A stretch of DNA of 64,000 nucleotides from Brevibacillus fulvus. GTDB taxonomy: Bacteria; Bacillota; Bacilli; Brevibacillales; Brevibacillaceae. A model generated the notes under the pieces. It was not told the DNA's origin. It was given only the letters and a program-made list of their open reading frames with translations, and did not search any database. Within the stretch, counting starts at the first letter, position 1. Each line of letters opens with the position of its first letter. The stretch is from positions 62,001 through 126,000 of the forward strand of contig NZ_JAFBEB010000008.1 of assembly GCF_016908525.1 (NCBI RefSeq). The letters run 5' to 3'. Below, piece after piece: positions 31,078 to 39,807 of the stretch. The position numbers were made by a program, and so were the translations under genes.

Positions 31078-31878
31078 CTATTGCTGGCCCGATCGCCAGT
31101 TTTTGATCACAGACCAGTCGTTCACAGTTTCCAGCAGCGCCTTATCGGTAGCATCGATATGAATCGGCGTAACGGTGATGTACCCCTCTTGCAGCAAGCG
31201 GTAATCTTCGCGCTCCTGTTGACCGAGATGCTCCGGATATTCCCGCTGCAACCAATAGCCTTCTTCCTCCCGTTTATACACATCCTGATAATGATCCATT
31301 GCCAAAACAGCCGGAGCGACCCCTTGAATGTCCTGACTGGAGCGATGCGGAATGTTAATATTCCAAAATACGTCAGTCGGCAATTGCTTCCGGCTTTGTT
31401 GCTGCAAAAACTCCGCAAGCAACGGTTGAACAATCGTGACAATTTCCCCGTAATTTTCCTGGTCGTACCAATTGTCATAGGAGAGAGCAACTGCCGGAAC
31501 ACCCAAAATGACAGCCTCCCGTGCCGCACTGCATGTTCCCGAATAGTAAACGTCACGCCCCAGATTGCTGCCGACATTGATCCCGGAAAAAACGAGATCG
31601 GGCTTGACCCCTTCCTGGAATAAAAGATGGAATGCCGCTTTTACGCAATCGGCGGGATTGCCATTGACTGCCCAAGCTTTAACCGGGTAACCGTAAAAAG
31701 GATGCGCTTCAGGCAACACGGCGGAACGATAAGTTAACCCGTGCCCGACTCCGCTTCGCTCCTCGCTCGGGGCGACCACGTAAATGTCCAGATCGGCTTG
31801 TGTCATCAACGCTTCAACCAGTTTGCGGATTCCTTGTGCATTGATCCCGTCATCATTGGTTACCAATACTCTCGTCAT
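31078..31878 (-). CDS. surE: 5'/3'-nucleotidase SurE
   Basis: The product has 266 residues and starts with the SurE signature MTRVLVTNDDGINAQGIRKLVEAL (metal ligands D8 and D9). It continues with VVAPSEERSGVGHGLTYRSA, where S43 is the usual metal ligand, and GINVGSNLGRDVYYSGTCSAAREA. SurE dephosphorylates nucleoside 5'- and 3'-monophosphates and is linked to stress survival. AGGAGG precedes the ATG. The family length is about 250-270, so it is complete. Confidence 0.95.
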   Translation of the reverse strand: MTRVLVTNDDGINAQGIRKLVEALMTQADLDIYVVAPSEERSGVGHGLTYRSAVLPEAHPFYGYPVKAWAVNGNPADCVKAAFHLLFQEGVKPDLVFSGINVGSNLGRDVYYSGTCSAAREAVILGVPAVALSYDNWYDQENYGEIVTIVQPLLAEFLQQQSRKQLPTDVFWNINIPHRSSQDIQGVAPAVLAMDHYQDVYKREEEGYWLQREYPEHLGQQEREDYRLLQEGYITVTPIHIDATDKALLETVNDWSVIKNWRSGQQ

Positions 31879-31974
31879 CGTTTCTTCCTCCTCGCTTCGA
31901 TTTTTTTATTGTACCAAAAAATGCAAACCGGTAGAACTCCGCGGAAAAACTGCTGTCCGAGCGAAAACGTAAAA

Positions 31975-32013
31975 AACAGAGGCGCTTTCCTTTGGGGAAA
32001 ACGCCTCCGTTTG
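31975..32013 (-). terminator. Terminator after the subtilase gene
   Basis: GAGGCG-TTTTCC pairs with GGAAAG-CGCCTC on the minus strand, followed by TGTTTTTTAC. Confidence 0.8.
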
Positions 32014-32105
32014 CGGAAAAACATTTTTTGTGGCCAAAGAGACGTCTCTTCCAAGGCGGCGACCCGGACGATCCACACCTGCGCGCGGCCTGTGGCGCGG
32101 CGCAG

Positions 32106-33071
32106 CTAGCGCTTGGCCGACAGTTGTTTGCGCAAGGATCGCACAGATTGCCGCCTTTTTTGCGAGAGCATCAACGCGTACAAACCGGAAACATGGGCAG
32201 CCGCCATGGAAGTTCCATCCAGCACCTTGTATTCATTGTTCAACCAGGTCGATTTGATGCCGACCCCCGGGGCCAGGACATCGAGACCTTTCCCGCGGGA
32301 ACTGAACTCGGCGAGGCTATTTTTTCGGTCAACGGCGCCAACCGCCACCACTCCTTTGTAAGCAGCGGGATATTCCAATTTTCCGCCGTTGTTGCCTGCC
32401 GAGGCGACCAGCACAATCCCCGCCCTATGCGCCTGCTGGATGGCATGGCGCAATGCATAGTTGTCTTCTGTTGTCCCGAAACTCATGTTGACGATATCCA
32501 TCTTGTTTTCAACCGCCCAGTTGAGCCCCTCCACGATATCGGCTGTCGATGCTGTTCCGTCGGGCGCAAATACGCGGACATCATACAATTCGACTGCCGG
32601 GGCAACGCCGACGATGCCCTTTTGGTTGGCGACCGCGGCGATTGTTCCCGCTACATGCGTGCCATGGCCGTCGATTTGTTTGTAGCCGCGACCGTTGTTG
32701 GCAAAAATGACGCGGCCTTTTACCTGTCCTTGCAAATCGGGGTGCGTGCGGGAAATGCCCGTATCAATGACCGCCACTTTCACCCCTTGCCCTTTGGTCG
32801 TGCTCCAATATTTCGGAGCGCCGATGCTTTCCACTCCCCAAGGGATTTCCTCGGCCATATGCAGCCGGATTCGCACGTTGTCGGACACGACGTGTTTCTG
32901 CTTGCCAAACATTTTGCACAGTGTCTCGACGTGCTCCTCCGGCACGACCAAGGTGCGAAGGGAGCCAAAAACCTTGGCCTTCTGTTTCACCGCCGCCTCT
33001 TTTTCCAGGCATGACAAACAAAAATGGTACGCTTTTCTTGTCGGTAACGTGATGAGTTTGTGCACGCACAT
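32106..33071 (-). CDS. Subtilisin-family serine protease, intracellular type
   Basis: The product has 321 residues. The catalytic triad is visible: D in AVIDTGI near residue 101, H in GHGTHVAGT near 135, and S in GTSMAAAHVSG near 289. There is no Sec signal; the N-terminal 80 residues look like a short propeptide (VKQKAKVFGSLRTLVVPEEHVETL). The C-terminus is basic (SLRKQLSAKR). It resembles intracellular or spore-associated subtilases more than secreted subtilisin. It lies between terminators and is separate from the sulfate operon. The chosen ATG lies close to its GGAGGG site; a GTG two codons later is better spaced. Confidence 0.87.
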   Translation of the reverse strand: MCVHKLITLPTRKAYHFCLSCLEKEAAVKQKAKVFGSLRTLVVPEEHVETLCKMFGKQKHVVSDNVRIRLHMAEEIPWGVESIGAPKYWSTTKGQGVKVAVIDTGISRTHPDLQGQVKGRVIFANNGRGYKQIDGHGTHVAGTIAAVANQKGIVGVAPAVELYDVRVFAPDGTASTADIVEGLNWAVENKMDIVNMSFGTTEDNYALRHAIQQAHRAGIVLVASAGNNGGKLEYPAAYKGVVAVGAVDRKNSLAEFSSRGKGLDVLAPGVGIKSTWLNNEYKVLDGTSMAAAHVSGLYALMLSQKRRQSVRSLRKQLSAKR

Positions 33072-33114
33072 ATCCCTCCAGAGAATCTCGATTTCCCTTC
33101 ATCTTATGTGCATG

Positions 33115-33150
33115 ACAAAAGCGGAGAATAGACTGCCGCCTACTCTCCGC
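33115..33150 (-). terminator. Terminator after cysC
   Basis: On the minus strand GCGGAGA pairs with TTCTCCGC with an inner mismatch-bearing stem, followed by TTTTGTC. Confidence 0.7.
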
Positions 33151-33176
33151 CAATTTTCAGGTAATCCTCTTGCCGA

Positions 33177-33797
33177 TTACTGGACAATTCCTTGTTCGTG
33201 CAAATACTGCACGATCCGTTCGGCCGATTCTCTCACCGACAACTCGCCGCTGTCGATAACCAATTCCGGTGACAGCGGTTCCTCATATGGAGCGGAAATT
33301 CCGGTAAAGTCCGCAATTTCACCGTTCCGCGCCTTCTGATACAAACCTTTTGGATCGCGCTTCTCGCAAAGTTCCAGCGGACATTTGACATAAATTTCGA
33401 TAAACTCTCCCTGATCCAACAACCCGCGGGCCAATGCCCGATCTTCGCGATAGGGAGAAATAAACGCAGTCAAGGTGATCACACCGGCATCAACGAATAA
33501 TTTCGCCACTTCGGCAATCCGGCGAATATTTTCCCTGCGGTCTTCCGGGCCAAACCCCAAACCGCGGTTCAAACCGTGGCGGATATTGTCGCCGTCCAAA
33601 ACGTAGGTGCGGAATCCTCTTTCATGCAGCAAACTCTCGACGGCATTGGCCAGCGTTGATTTACCCGCTCCGGAAAGCCCGGTAAACCACAGCACACAGC
33701 TTTTGTGTCCGCTTTTGTCTTGCCGGTCTTTTTTCGTGACGGTCGTCGGATGCCAGACGATGTGTGGGGCGACTGTCGCTTCCTTCGCCATCTGCAC
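33177..33797 (-). CDS. cysC: Adenylylsulfate (APS) kinase
   Basis: The product has 206 residues. Walker A is GLSGAGKST near residue 40, followed by [36 protein letters not shown] and the APS-binding ISPYREDR. It makes PAPS from APS and ATP. The PSYE segment normal in APS kinases (position near 165) is [16 protein letters not shown] here. It is the last gene of the sulfate operon, 14 bases after sat. GAGAGGAG precedes the ATG. Confidence 0.95.
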   Translation of the reverse strand: MQMAKEATVAPHIVWHPTTVTKKDRQDKSGHKSCVLWFTGLSGAGKSTLANAVESLLHERGFRTYVLDGDNIRHGLNRGLGFGPEDRRENIRRIAEVAKLFVDAGVITLTAFISPYREDRALARGLLDQGEFIEIYVKCPLELCEKRDPKGLYQKARNGEIADFTGISAPYEEPLSPELVIDSGELSVRESAERIVQYLHEQGIVQ

Positions 33798-33810
33798 TCG
33801 CTCCTCTCTG

Positions 33811-34953
33811 TTATCCTGGAATTTTTTGCAGGCCGGCGATCAATACCTGCGCCACTTCGGGTCTGCTGAATTCCGGTGGCGGCGCTACTCCTTTGGACAG
33901 CATTTCGCGAACTTTCGTCCCCGAGAGAGAGACATGATCTTCAGCCGGATGCGGACAAGTTTTGCTCGAGGCCATATTCCCGCAAGCCCTGCAGAAAAAG
34001 CTGTTTTCAAAAAAGAGCGGTGTGATGCCCAGCTCCTCACTGGTGAAGTTTTGGAAGATCCGTTGGGCGTCATACGTTCCGTAGTAATTGCCTACGCCTG
34101 CGTGATCTCTTCCGACAATAAAATGGGTACAGCCAAAGTTTTTGCGCACCAGCGCGTGAAAGATCGCTTCACGCGGTCCCGCGTAGCGCATCGCTGCCGG
34201 AAAAACGGCCAGTTGCACCCGTTCTTTCGGGTAATATTGGCGAAGCAGCACCTGATAGCTTTCCATGCGCACTTCAGCCGGAATGTCATCCGCTTTGGTC
34301 TCCCCGACAAGCGGATTTAAAAACAAGCCATCGACGATTTCCAGCGCGGATTTTTGAATATATTCGTGAGCGCGGTGAACCGGATTGCGGGTCTGAAAGC
34401 CGACAACCGTTTTCCAGCCTTTTTCAGCGAACAGCCGGCGAGTTTCGGCAGGGTCAAAAGAAAAGGCGGCAAACTTTCCTTTCTCCCGCCGTCGGACAAC
34501 GGTTACCGGCCCGCCCAGATAGACATTCGGACGATCGAACATCTTTTTGACACCGGGATGGGCGATATCTTCCGTGCCATAGACGCACCGGGCCTCTTTC
34601 CGTTTGTCAGGGCGATACAGATCGGTGATCTTCAGCAAGCCATAGACGACTCCCTGAAAAGTCAATCGGACCGTTTCGCCCACTTGCAGCATCCGGGCGG
34701 TCTCCTCTGTCACCGGCAAGGTGATGGGAATGCTCCACACCTGGCCGTCAGCGAGCCGCATCTGTTCGACGACGCTGTGATAATCTGCTTCATTCATAAA
34801 TCCTTCAAGTGGACTGTATGCGCCATTGGCCAACAAATCCAGGTCGGAAAGAGCAAAGCCATCCAGTTCCACATCATGGATAGCCTGTGCAACATCTGCA
34901 GAAGGATCAAAACGATTGATTAATACACCACCATGTGGTTGACTCAGGCTCAT
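33811..34953 (-). CDS. sat: Sulfate adenylyltransferase (ATP sulfurylase)
   Basis: The product has 380 residues from the ATG at 34951-34953, which follows AAAGGAG; the frame is open upstream but overlaps cysH. Family motifs are visible: [22 protein letters not shown] (the QTRNPxHRxHE site), [35 protein letters not shown], and the zinc site FFCRACGNM. It activates sulfate to APS. The length matches bacterial Sat (380-390). Confidence 0.96.
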   Translation of the reverse strand: MSLSQPHGGVLINRFDPSADVAQAIHDVELDGFALSDLDLLANGAYSPLEGFMNEADYHSVVEQMRLADGQVWSIPITLPVTEETARMLQVGETVRLTFQGVVYGLLKITDLYRPDKRKEARCVYGTEDIAHPGVKKMFDRPNVYLGGPVTVVRRREKGKFAAFSFDPAETRRLFAEKGWKTVVGFQTRNPVHRAHEYIQKSALEIVDGLFLNPLVGETKADDIPAEVRMESYQVLLRQYYPKERVQLAVFPAAMRYAGPREAIFHALVRKNFGCTHFIVGRDHAGVGNYYGTYDAQRIFQNFTSEELGITPLFFENSFFCRACGNMASSKTCPHPAEDHVSLSGTKVREMLSKGVAPPPEFSRPEVAQVLIAGLQKIPG

Positions 34954-34981
34954 ATGGGCAACTCCTTTACGAGAAAATCTG

Positions 34982-35719
34982 CTACATCGACAGGGAATTG
35001 GAAGACGGCGGAGGCAGATGCAGTCCGCATTCGGTCTTGCCGCTTTCGGACCACCGCCCCGCCCGCAAATCCTCGCCGGCCGCAACCGCTTTGGTGCACG
35101 GCGCACAGCCGATACTGGGGTACTGTCGATCATGCAAAGGATTGTAGGGCAATTCAAACATGCGGATGTATTGCCATATTTCATCCCATTTCCAATGAAT
35201 CAATGGACAGATTTTGACCGAGCGAAACCGCTCGTCACGGTTGACAAATTGTACATTGGCCCGGGTTGGCGATTGTTCCCGCCGCAAGCCCGACATCCAG
35301 GCAGTCGCGCCAGTCAAGACGCGCTCCAGCGGCCGAACTTTTCGCAATTGGCAACACATATCCGGTTGACGTTTCCATAATTCGTCCCCGTAAGCAGCCG
35401 CTTGTTCCGCAAGCGACAACTCCGGTTGGACCATGGCAATTTGCAGCGAGGGATAGCGCGAACGCACTCGTTCAATCAATTCGTACGTTTCCGGAAAATG
35501 CAGGTCTGTATCAAGGAAGAAGATGCGGGCATCTTTTTTCACCTGGCTGATCAAATCCAGCAAAACGACGCCTTCCGCGCCAAAGCTGCAGGCGTAAACC
35601 AGCTCATCGCCATACGTTTTGTACGCCCATTTGATTACATCCAACGTGTCTCCCTTGCCCAATTGTTGATTAACCGCAGCAAGACGTTCGTCTGACAAGG
35701 TATCGTATTTCCAGCTCAT
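34982..35719 (-). CDS. cysH: APS/PAPS reductase (iron-sulfur type)
   Basis: The product has 245 residues. It has the PAPS-reductase core [16 protein letters not shown] and [19 protein letters not shown], and the cysteine set CCQLRKV near 131, then CAPCT near 214 and the active-site KTECGLH at 237. The CC..CxxC pattern is that of the [4Fe-4S] enzymes which reduce APS (and often PAPS) to sulfite. The start overlaps the cysP stop (ATGA), and AAGGAGG precedes it. Confidence 0.95.
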   Translation of the reverse strand: MSWKYDTLSDERLAAVNQQLGKGDTLDVIKWAYKTYGDELVYACSFGAEGVVLLDLISQVKKDARIFFLDTDLHFPETYELIERVRSRYPSLQIAMVQPELSLAEQAAAYGDELWKRQPDMCCQLRKVRPLERVLTGATAWMSGLRREQSPTRANVQFVNRDERFRSVKICPLIHWKWDEIWQYIRMFELPYNPLHDRQYPSIGCAPCTKAVAAGEDLRAGRWSESGKTECGLHLPPPSSNSLSM

Positions 35720-36801
35720 ATGCCTCCTCCTTGATCGTTTATCGAACTCTTTTCACTTCGTACCAACCGCATCAGGACGACTGAACCTAAGGTTGCGACA
35801 AAGACGCTCAGCAAGACGATCACCATATAGACGTCCGAGCGTAGCACCAGATAAACCAAACCGTAGGAAATCACAAGGGAGGAGACGGGTGAAACGATCC
35901 AAACCATCACAATTTGCTTGATGATGCTTTTTTGCCACAGCATAAAGCCGTTTTCCGCAGTACCTACTCCCAAAATCGCGCATGTGGTGGCCTGAGTCAG
36001 CGGGACAGGAATACCGAACAAAGAAGCGGCGATCACCAGGGTGCCCCCGGTAAACGAAACTGCGCTTCCTTGCAACAAGGAAAGTGACGTGATCTTTTTT
36101 CCGTTCGTCTCCAAAACACGTCCGCCAAGCAGCAAACATCCGGCGGCGACGGCCAAACCTCCCAGGGAAATTCCGGTTGTCTCACTCATAATTCCGGCGC
36201 CAACTAGCGGCCCGACCGCATTGGCAACATTGTTCATCCCAGCGGAGTATGCTTCATACACCCCGCAGACGACCAGCAGCCGGCGCAGCCATTTTTCCCC
36301 CGGAGAGCCCGCCTGTTGCAGAGCGGGCCTAGCTCGCTCTACCCGACAGATCAGCTTTCCCAGGATATAGCCCCCGATAAATGCGATCAGGGGAACCGCA
36401 ATCCAAAACGAAAGGATGACAAGCAGTTGCTTGACATAAACTTCGTGAAAAGCCAATCCGACGCCAACGATGGCACCCACCGTCACCTCGCTGGTGGATA
36501 AGGGAATTCCCAACAGATTGGCAAAAAACAGCGTGAACGTGGATGCTGCCAGCACAATGACGACCGTTTCCACAACCATCAGCGAAGACGGAATGATCCC
36601 CCCGCCGATGGTTTTGACCACCTCACCTCCACCGATGATGGCCCCCAACAGAGCTCCTACCGCGACCAGTACCATGGCTGCCCGCTTGCTGCGAACAGCA
36701 CCGCTCCCGTATGCTGCCCCCATGGAGGCAGCCGTTCCGCTCGCCCCGATGTTCATGGCGAAAAACAATGCAATCGTGATCGCGACATAGCTCCAAAACA
36801 A
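35716..36801 (-). CDS. cysP: PiT-family permease, probable sulfate permease CysP
   Basis: The product has 361 residues with about 10-11 membrane segments. The PiT repeats are visible as AMNIGASGTAASMGAAYGSGAV at the N-terminus and SAGMNNVANAVGPLVGAGIMS in the second half. PiT proteins carry phosphate or sulfate; its place inside the cysH-sat-cysC operon points to sulfate, as for B. subtilis CysP. A TTG start follows GGAGGTCG. The gene is preceded by a 250-base gap with a short frame. Confidence 0.88.
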   Translation of the reverse strand: MFWSYVAITIALFFAMNIGASGTAASMGAAYGSGAVRSKRAAMVLVAVGALLGAIIGGGEVVKTIGGGIIPSSLMVVETVVIVLAASTFTLFFANLLGIPLSTSEVTVGAIVGVGLAFHEVYVKQLLVILSFWIAVPLIAFIGGYILGKLICRVERARPALQQAGSPGEKWLRRLLVVCGVYEAYSAGMNNVANAVGPLVGAGIMSETTGISLGGLAVAAGCLLLGGRVLETNGKKITSLSLLQGSAVSFTGGTLVIAASLFGIPVPLTQATTCAILGVGTAENGFMLWQKSIIKQIVMVWIVSPVSSLVISYGLVYLVLRSDVYMVIVLLSVFVATLGSVVLMRLVRSEKSSINDQGGGI

Positions 36802-36884
36802 GGGTATGACGACCTCCTACCATGCAAATTAAAAACAGTGCTTGTCGTACAGGGGGATAAGCGTTATTCAGGATCGATCGTATT

Positions 36885-36965
36885 TCAAACCTTCAACTGC
36901 TCCGCATTTTGCTTCGACCATCCCATCGTACTGGTGCGCCGATTGGCGCGAGACAAGGATCTCAC
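36885..36965 (-). CDS. Possible 26-residue upstream frame in the cysP leader
   Basis: A GTG at 36963-36965 follows AGGAG by seven bases. The frame encodes MRSLSRANRRTSTMGWSKQN and ends at 36885, about 85 bases before cysP. The product is basic. It could be a leader peptide or a tiny protein; no similarity is known to me. Confidence 0.3.
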   Translation of the reverse strand: MRSLSRANRRTSTMGWSKQNAEQLKV

Positions 36966-37054
36966 TCCAACACTCCTACAGTTACGGTATGCCGAGTTAA
37001 CCCCTTTAGGTGAATGTCTAAGGTAAGAATGTCGAAATCGTTTTTTTGATTATG

Positions 37055-37291
37055 TTAAAAATGGGCGGTTTCGATCACATAGCCTACGCCGTGCCGCCCC
37101 AGCGGTTTCTTCTCCACCAGGCTGAGTTCCTTGATTTGCGGCGGTTTGACCGTATGGCGAAGGATATTGTTTTCCGCTGTCTGAAACGCTTTTTCGTCCG
37201 ACGTCGCCAAAACGACCACCGTCAACAGGCGCTCTTCCTCCAAGACCGCTTCCAATTTGTACAAGTAAGTTTCCGGCTGTTGTTCTGCCAT
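37055..37291 (-). CDS. Small protein of the sulfate operon (DUF3906-like)
   Basis: The product has 78 residues: YLYKLEAVLEEERLLTVVVLATSDEKAFQTAENNILRHTVKPPQIKELSLVEKKPLGRHGVGYVIE. The pattern recalls small proteins of the DUF3906 type that accompany sulfite/nitrite reductase genes in Bacillales; this identification is from memory and uncertain. A possible role is as an assembly or electron-transfer aid, but nothing in the sequence shows this. The gap to sir is about 20 bases. Confidence 0.6.
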   Translation of the reverse strand: MAEQQPETYLYKLEAVLEEERLLTVVVLATSDEKAFQTAENNILRHTVKPPQIKELSLVEKKPLGRHGVGYVIETAHF

Positions 37292-37313
37292 CGTTTGCTT
37301 CGCTCCTCGCCTT

Positions 37314-38930
37314 TTAAGCCGTTTGTAATATCTCGTTCACCTGCTGCTGAATGTGCTCGACGCCAACCCGTTCGACATAGCGCCAATACGGTTCGTCCGC
37401 CCGTTTTTCCGCCTTGTAGAGCGTGATCAATTGGGCGAGAAACGGTCCGAGCCGGTCAGACGTGACCCGGGCGCTCAGCTTTTGATTAAAGCGGGGATCT
37501 TCCAAAGTCCCGCCGACATACACATCAAACGCTTCCACCATGCCGGATGCGGTTTTCACCAAAGCTCCCTGCAGACCGATATCGGCAATTTGCCGCTGAC
37601 CGCAGGAATTGGGGCAACCGACCATATGGATGCGCAGCGGCGTATCAAGCTGAACGGTCTGATCGAGATACTCGGCAAGGGAACGCATCCGTTCTTTTGT
37701 TTCCACGATCGCCAGGTTGCAATACTCGATGCCGGTGCAAGATACCGCATAGCCGACAAAAGTGTTCGGCTTCAGTTTGAAGCGGGAGACGACAATCGGC
37801 TCGCTGCGGAAAGCATCGACCTTTTCCGCGGGAATGTTGCGGATCAGCACATTTTGGGTGTTGCAGGTTCCGATCGTGCCATCGCCGTATTCGTCGGCCA
37901 GGCGCGCCAATTCGCTTAATTCGTCGGCATTCATCCGTCCAACGGGCACAGACAAGCCGGCATAAAAATAACCCGCTTGCCGCTGCTCATGCAGTCCGTA
38001 GAAATAACCGGCATTCCAGCCTTGCAGCAGATCTTCGCCGCGTTCCGGCAGTGCTCCGGTCAAATTCAGCAATTCTTCCTTGAATTTTTCCGCTCCCCAG
38101 TCCGCTACCAAAAACTTCAGGCGGGCGTGGGTCCGCTTTTGCCGATAGCCAAAGTCGCGGAATAAGGTTGTCACTCCTGCCGCTACCTCGACAACCTGTT
38201 CGGGCCGGACAAACACATCGAGTTGTTGAGCCAGATACGGCTTTGCCGACAATCCGCCCCCCACCCAGACATGAAAACCAAGCACTTCTTCGTTACCGAT
38301 CATCTTCTTGGCCGGAGTAAAGGCCAAATCATTGATTTGCGCGTGTGCCGCGTTATAAATATTGGCCGACACGGAAATTTTGTATTTGCGCGGCAGATTG
38401 GAAAATTCGCGATTAAGCAAAAAAAAGTTTTCCAATTGCCGAATAATCGGTCGAGTATCCAAAATCTCATGGGGATCAATTCCGGCCAGCGGATTTCCCA
38501 CGATCGTCCGCGGGCAGTCCCCGCACGCTTCAAAAGAAGAGAGACCGACCGAAGAAAGGCGATTAAAAATATCGGCCAACGATTCAACGGTAAGCCAGTG
38601 AAACTGCACAGCCTGACGTGTTGTCACATCGACCAGATCGCGGCCATAATCTGCGGCGATTCCAGCCAGCACCCGCGCTTGTTCACTGGTCAAAATTCCC
38701 CCCGGGATGCGAACGCGCATCATAAAGTGGCCGTCTTTCGGGCGCTGCTGATATACCCCGGCCCATTTGAACCGGTCCATATCCGCCTCATCGATAGATT
38801 GGTATCCTTCTTTGGAATAGCGATTGACGATCGTTTCAATCACATCCAGGCCATCTTTCTCCAGCTTGGTCAATTCCATTTTGTTCAATGAAGGATCATC
38901 GGCCCATTTCCACTTTTTTTGTTCAGCCAT
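37314..38930 (-). CDS. Ferredoxin-dependent sulfite/nitrite reductase (siroheme, [4Fe-4S])
   Basis: The product has 538 residues. The two-repeat sulfite/nitrite reductase fold is visible, with RVRIPGGILTSEQARVLAGIAADYG in the first half, and the cofactor cysteines in SCTGIEYC near 408 and VGCPNSCGQRQIADIG near 446. It has no flavoprotein partner in the window, so reduced ferredoxin is the likely donor. As the operon contains cysH and sat, reduction of sulfite to sulfide is the more likely role than nitrite. AAAGGAG precedes the ATG. Confidence 0.92.
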   Translation of the reverse strand: MAEQKKWKWADDPSLNKMELTKLEKDGLDVIETIVNRYSKEGYQSIDEADMDRFKWAGVYQQRPKDGHFMMRVRIPGGILTSEQARVLAGIAADYGRDLVDVTTRQAVQFHWLTVESLADIFNRLSSVGLSSFEACGDCPRTIVGNPLAGIDPHEILDTRPIIRQLENFFLLNREFSNLPRKYKISVSANIYNAAHAQINDLAFTPAKKMIGNEEVLGFHVWVGGGLSAKPYLAQQLDVFVRPEQVVEVAAGVTTLFRDFGYRQKRTHARLKFLVADWGAEKFKEELLNLTGALPERGEDLLQGWNAGYFYGLHEQRQAGYFYAGLSVPVGRMNADELSELARLADEYGDGTIGTCNTQNVLIRNIPAEKVDAFRSEPIVVSRFKLKPNTFVGYAVSCTGIEYCNLAIVETKERMRSLAEYLDQTVQLDTPLRIHMVGCPNSCGQRQIADIGLQGALVKTASGMVEAFDVYVGGTLEDPRFNQKLSARVTSDRLGPFLAQLITLYKAEKRADEPYWRYVERVGVEHIQQQVNEILQTA

Positions 38931-39019
38931 GAATCATCCACTCCTTTTCCGCATAAAGCTCATTTGCATAACAAAACCGTTGATGCTTGTTTCCGCTTAA
39001 ACCAATATGTTTAGTTGGA

Positions 39020-39049
39020 ATTATAAATCGATCGCCTATTTTCTGTCAA
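39020..39049 (-). promoter_or_regulatory. Sigma-A promoter of the sulfate operon
   Basis: On the minus strand TTGACA (39044-39049) and TATAAT (39020-39025) are consensus hexamers with an 18-base spacer. Just downstream, CCAA-N9-TTGG forms a weak dyad that could be an operator for a repressor of sulfur genes. Confidence 0.85.
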
Positions 39050-39065
39050 TTATTTTTCTTTTCAT

Positions 39066-39101
39066 AAAAAACAGGCTGCCACTCGGGCAACCTGTTTGCG
39101 T
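39066..39101 (-). terminator. Terminator after the TerB-like gene
   Basis: On the minus strand AAACAGG pairs with CCTGTTT, with TTGCCC/GGCAGC partly pairing inside, followed by TTTTTTATG. Confidence 0.8.
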
Positions 39102-39113
39102 CACTGCTGTCGC

Positions 39114-39551
39114 TTATTCGCAATCTGCTAAAATTTCTTCCCAACGAGCCTTCCATTTCAATCCTTCGTATACCCACTCTTCCACTTGGCGCTGCTTCTC
39201 TTCAGAGATGCCGAGCAGCTGCGATATTTTGCGGATTTCCTGTTCTTCCGCTTTGTTAAGCTTGCGGTCGATAATTGCCATATTGTAAAGCTTGCGCAAC
39301 AGCGTCAACTTTTCGGTCAACGTCAGCGTGATCGCCTCGGCCAGGATCGATTCCGGGCTTTTCGGCTCATCGATATCATTCATCAAAATCTGCCGATCGC
39401 GCAAGGAAAACGGTTCGTTTCCCACCACTTGATAGATTCTGGAGATCTCTTTTTCTCCGACATATCCATCTGCATGGCCGACACAGATCATCAGACGGAT
39501 GGATAAAAACAGCAATTGTTGTTCTTTTTCTTTCTCTTGTTTCGATTGCAA
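39114..39551 (-). CDS. TerB-like (tellurite resistance TerB / DjlA N-terminal fold) protein
   Basis: The product has 145 residues from the TTG at 39549-39551, which follows AAAGGAGG with good spacing; an upstream ATG at 39611 has no site of its own. The helical pattern LSIRLMICVGHADGYVGEKEISRIYQVVG near the start and AIIDRKLNKAEEQEIRKISQLLGISEEK near the end matches TerB-like repeats, with acidic loops (GHADG, IDRKL). Such proteins are helical metal- or lipid-linked adaptors of unknown exact role. Confidence 0.65.
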   Translation of the reverse strand: MQSKQEKEKEQQLLFLSIRLMICVGHADGYVGEKEISRIYQVVGNEPFSLRDRQILMNDIDEPKSPESILAEAITLTLTEKLTLLRKLYNMAIIDRKLNKAEEQEIRKISQLLGISEEKQRQVEEWVYEGLKWKARWEEILADCE

Positions 39552-39607
39552 CCGCTCTTCCTCCTTTGGCTTCCTTTCCCGATCGACGAGACAAAAAGAA
39601 AGCGGTT

Positions 39608-39709
39608 TCATTTTTTAACCCAGCTGGAACCGCCATTTTTGTCAAACATCCTGTCTTTTTCTTTCGCTGTCATTTTAGCGGGCTGTTCGGCGGATAGATT
39701 GGCAATCAC
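39608..39709 (-). CDS. Possible 33-residue protein upstream of the TerB-like gene
   Basis: A GTG (39707-39709) follows GAGGGGGAAT with good spacing. The frame encodes MIANLSAEQPAKMTAKEKDR and onward, ends SSWVKK, and overlaps an ATG of the next frame (ATGA). A small polar peptide or leader is possible. Low confidence. Confidence 0.35.
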   Translation of the reverse strand: MIANLSAEQPAKMTAKEKDRMFDKNGGSSWVKK

Positions 39710-39807
39710 GCCGATTCCCCCTCATTGTAACAGCATTTTGCCGAAAGTCGAAGTTAATTTTTAATGAAGTAACAACATTGCCATTTTTACGTTTCAACGT
39801 CAAAAGG

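Noticed and set aside
31992-33014. 340-codon plus-strand frame opposite the subtilase gene
   Set aside because: The subtilase catalytic triad on the other strand is intact; the shadow has no family pattern.
36801-37054. S-box, T-box or other known riboswitch in the sulfate operon leader
   Set aside because: I checked for the S-box core and the T-box AGGGTGG string and found neither.
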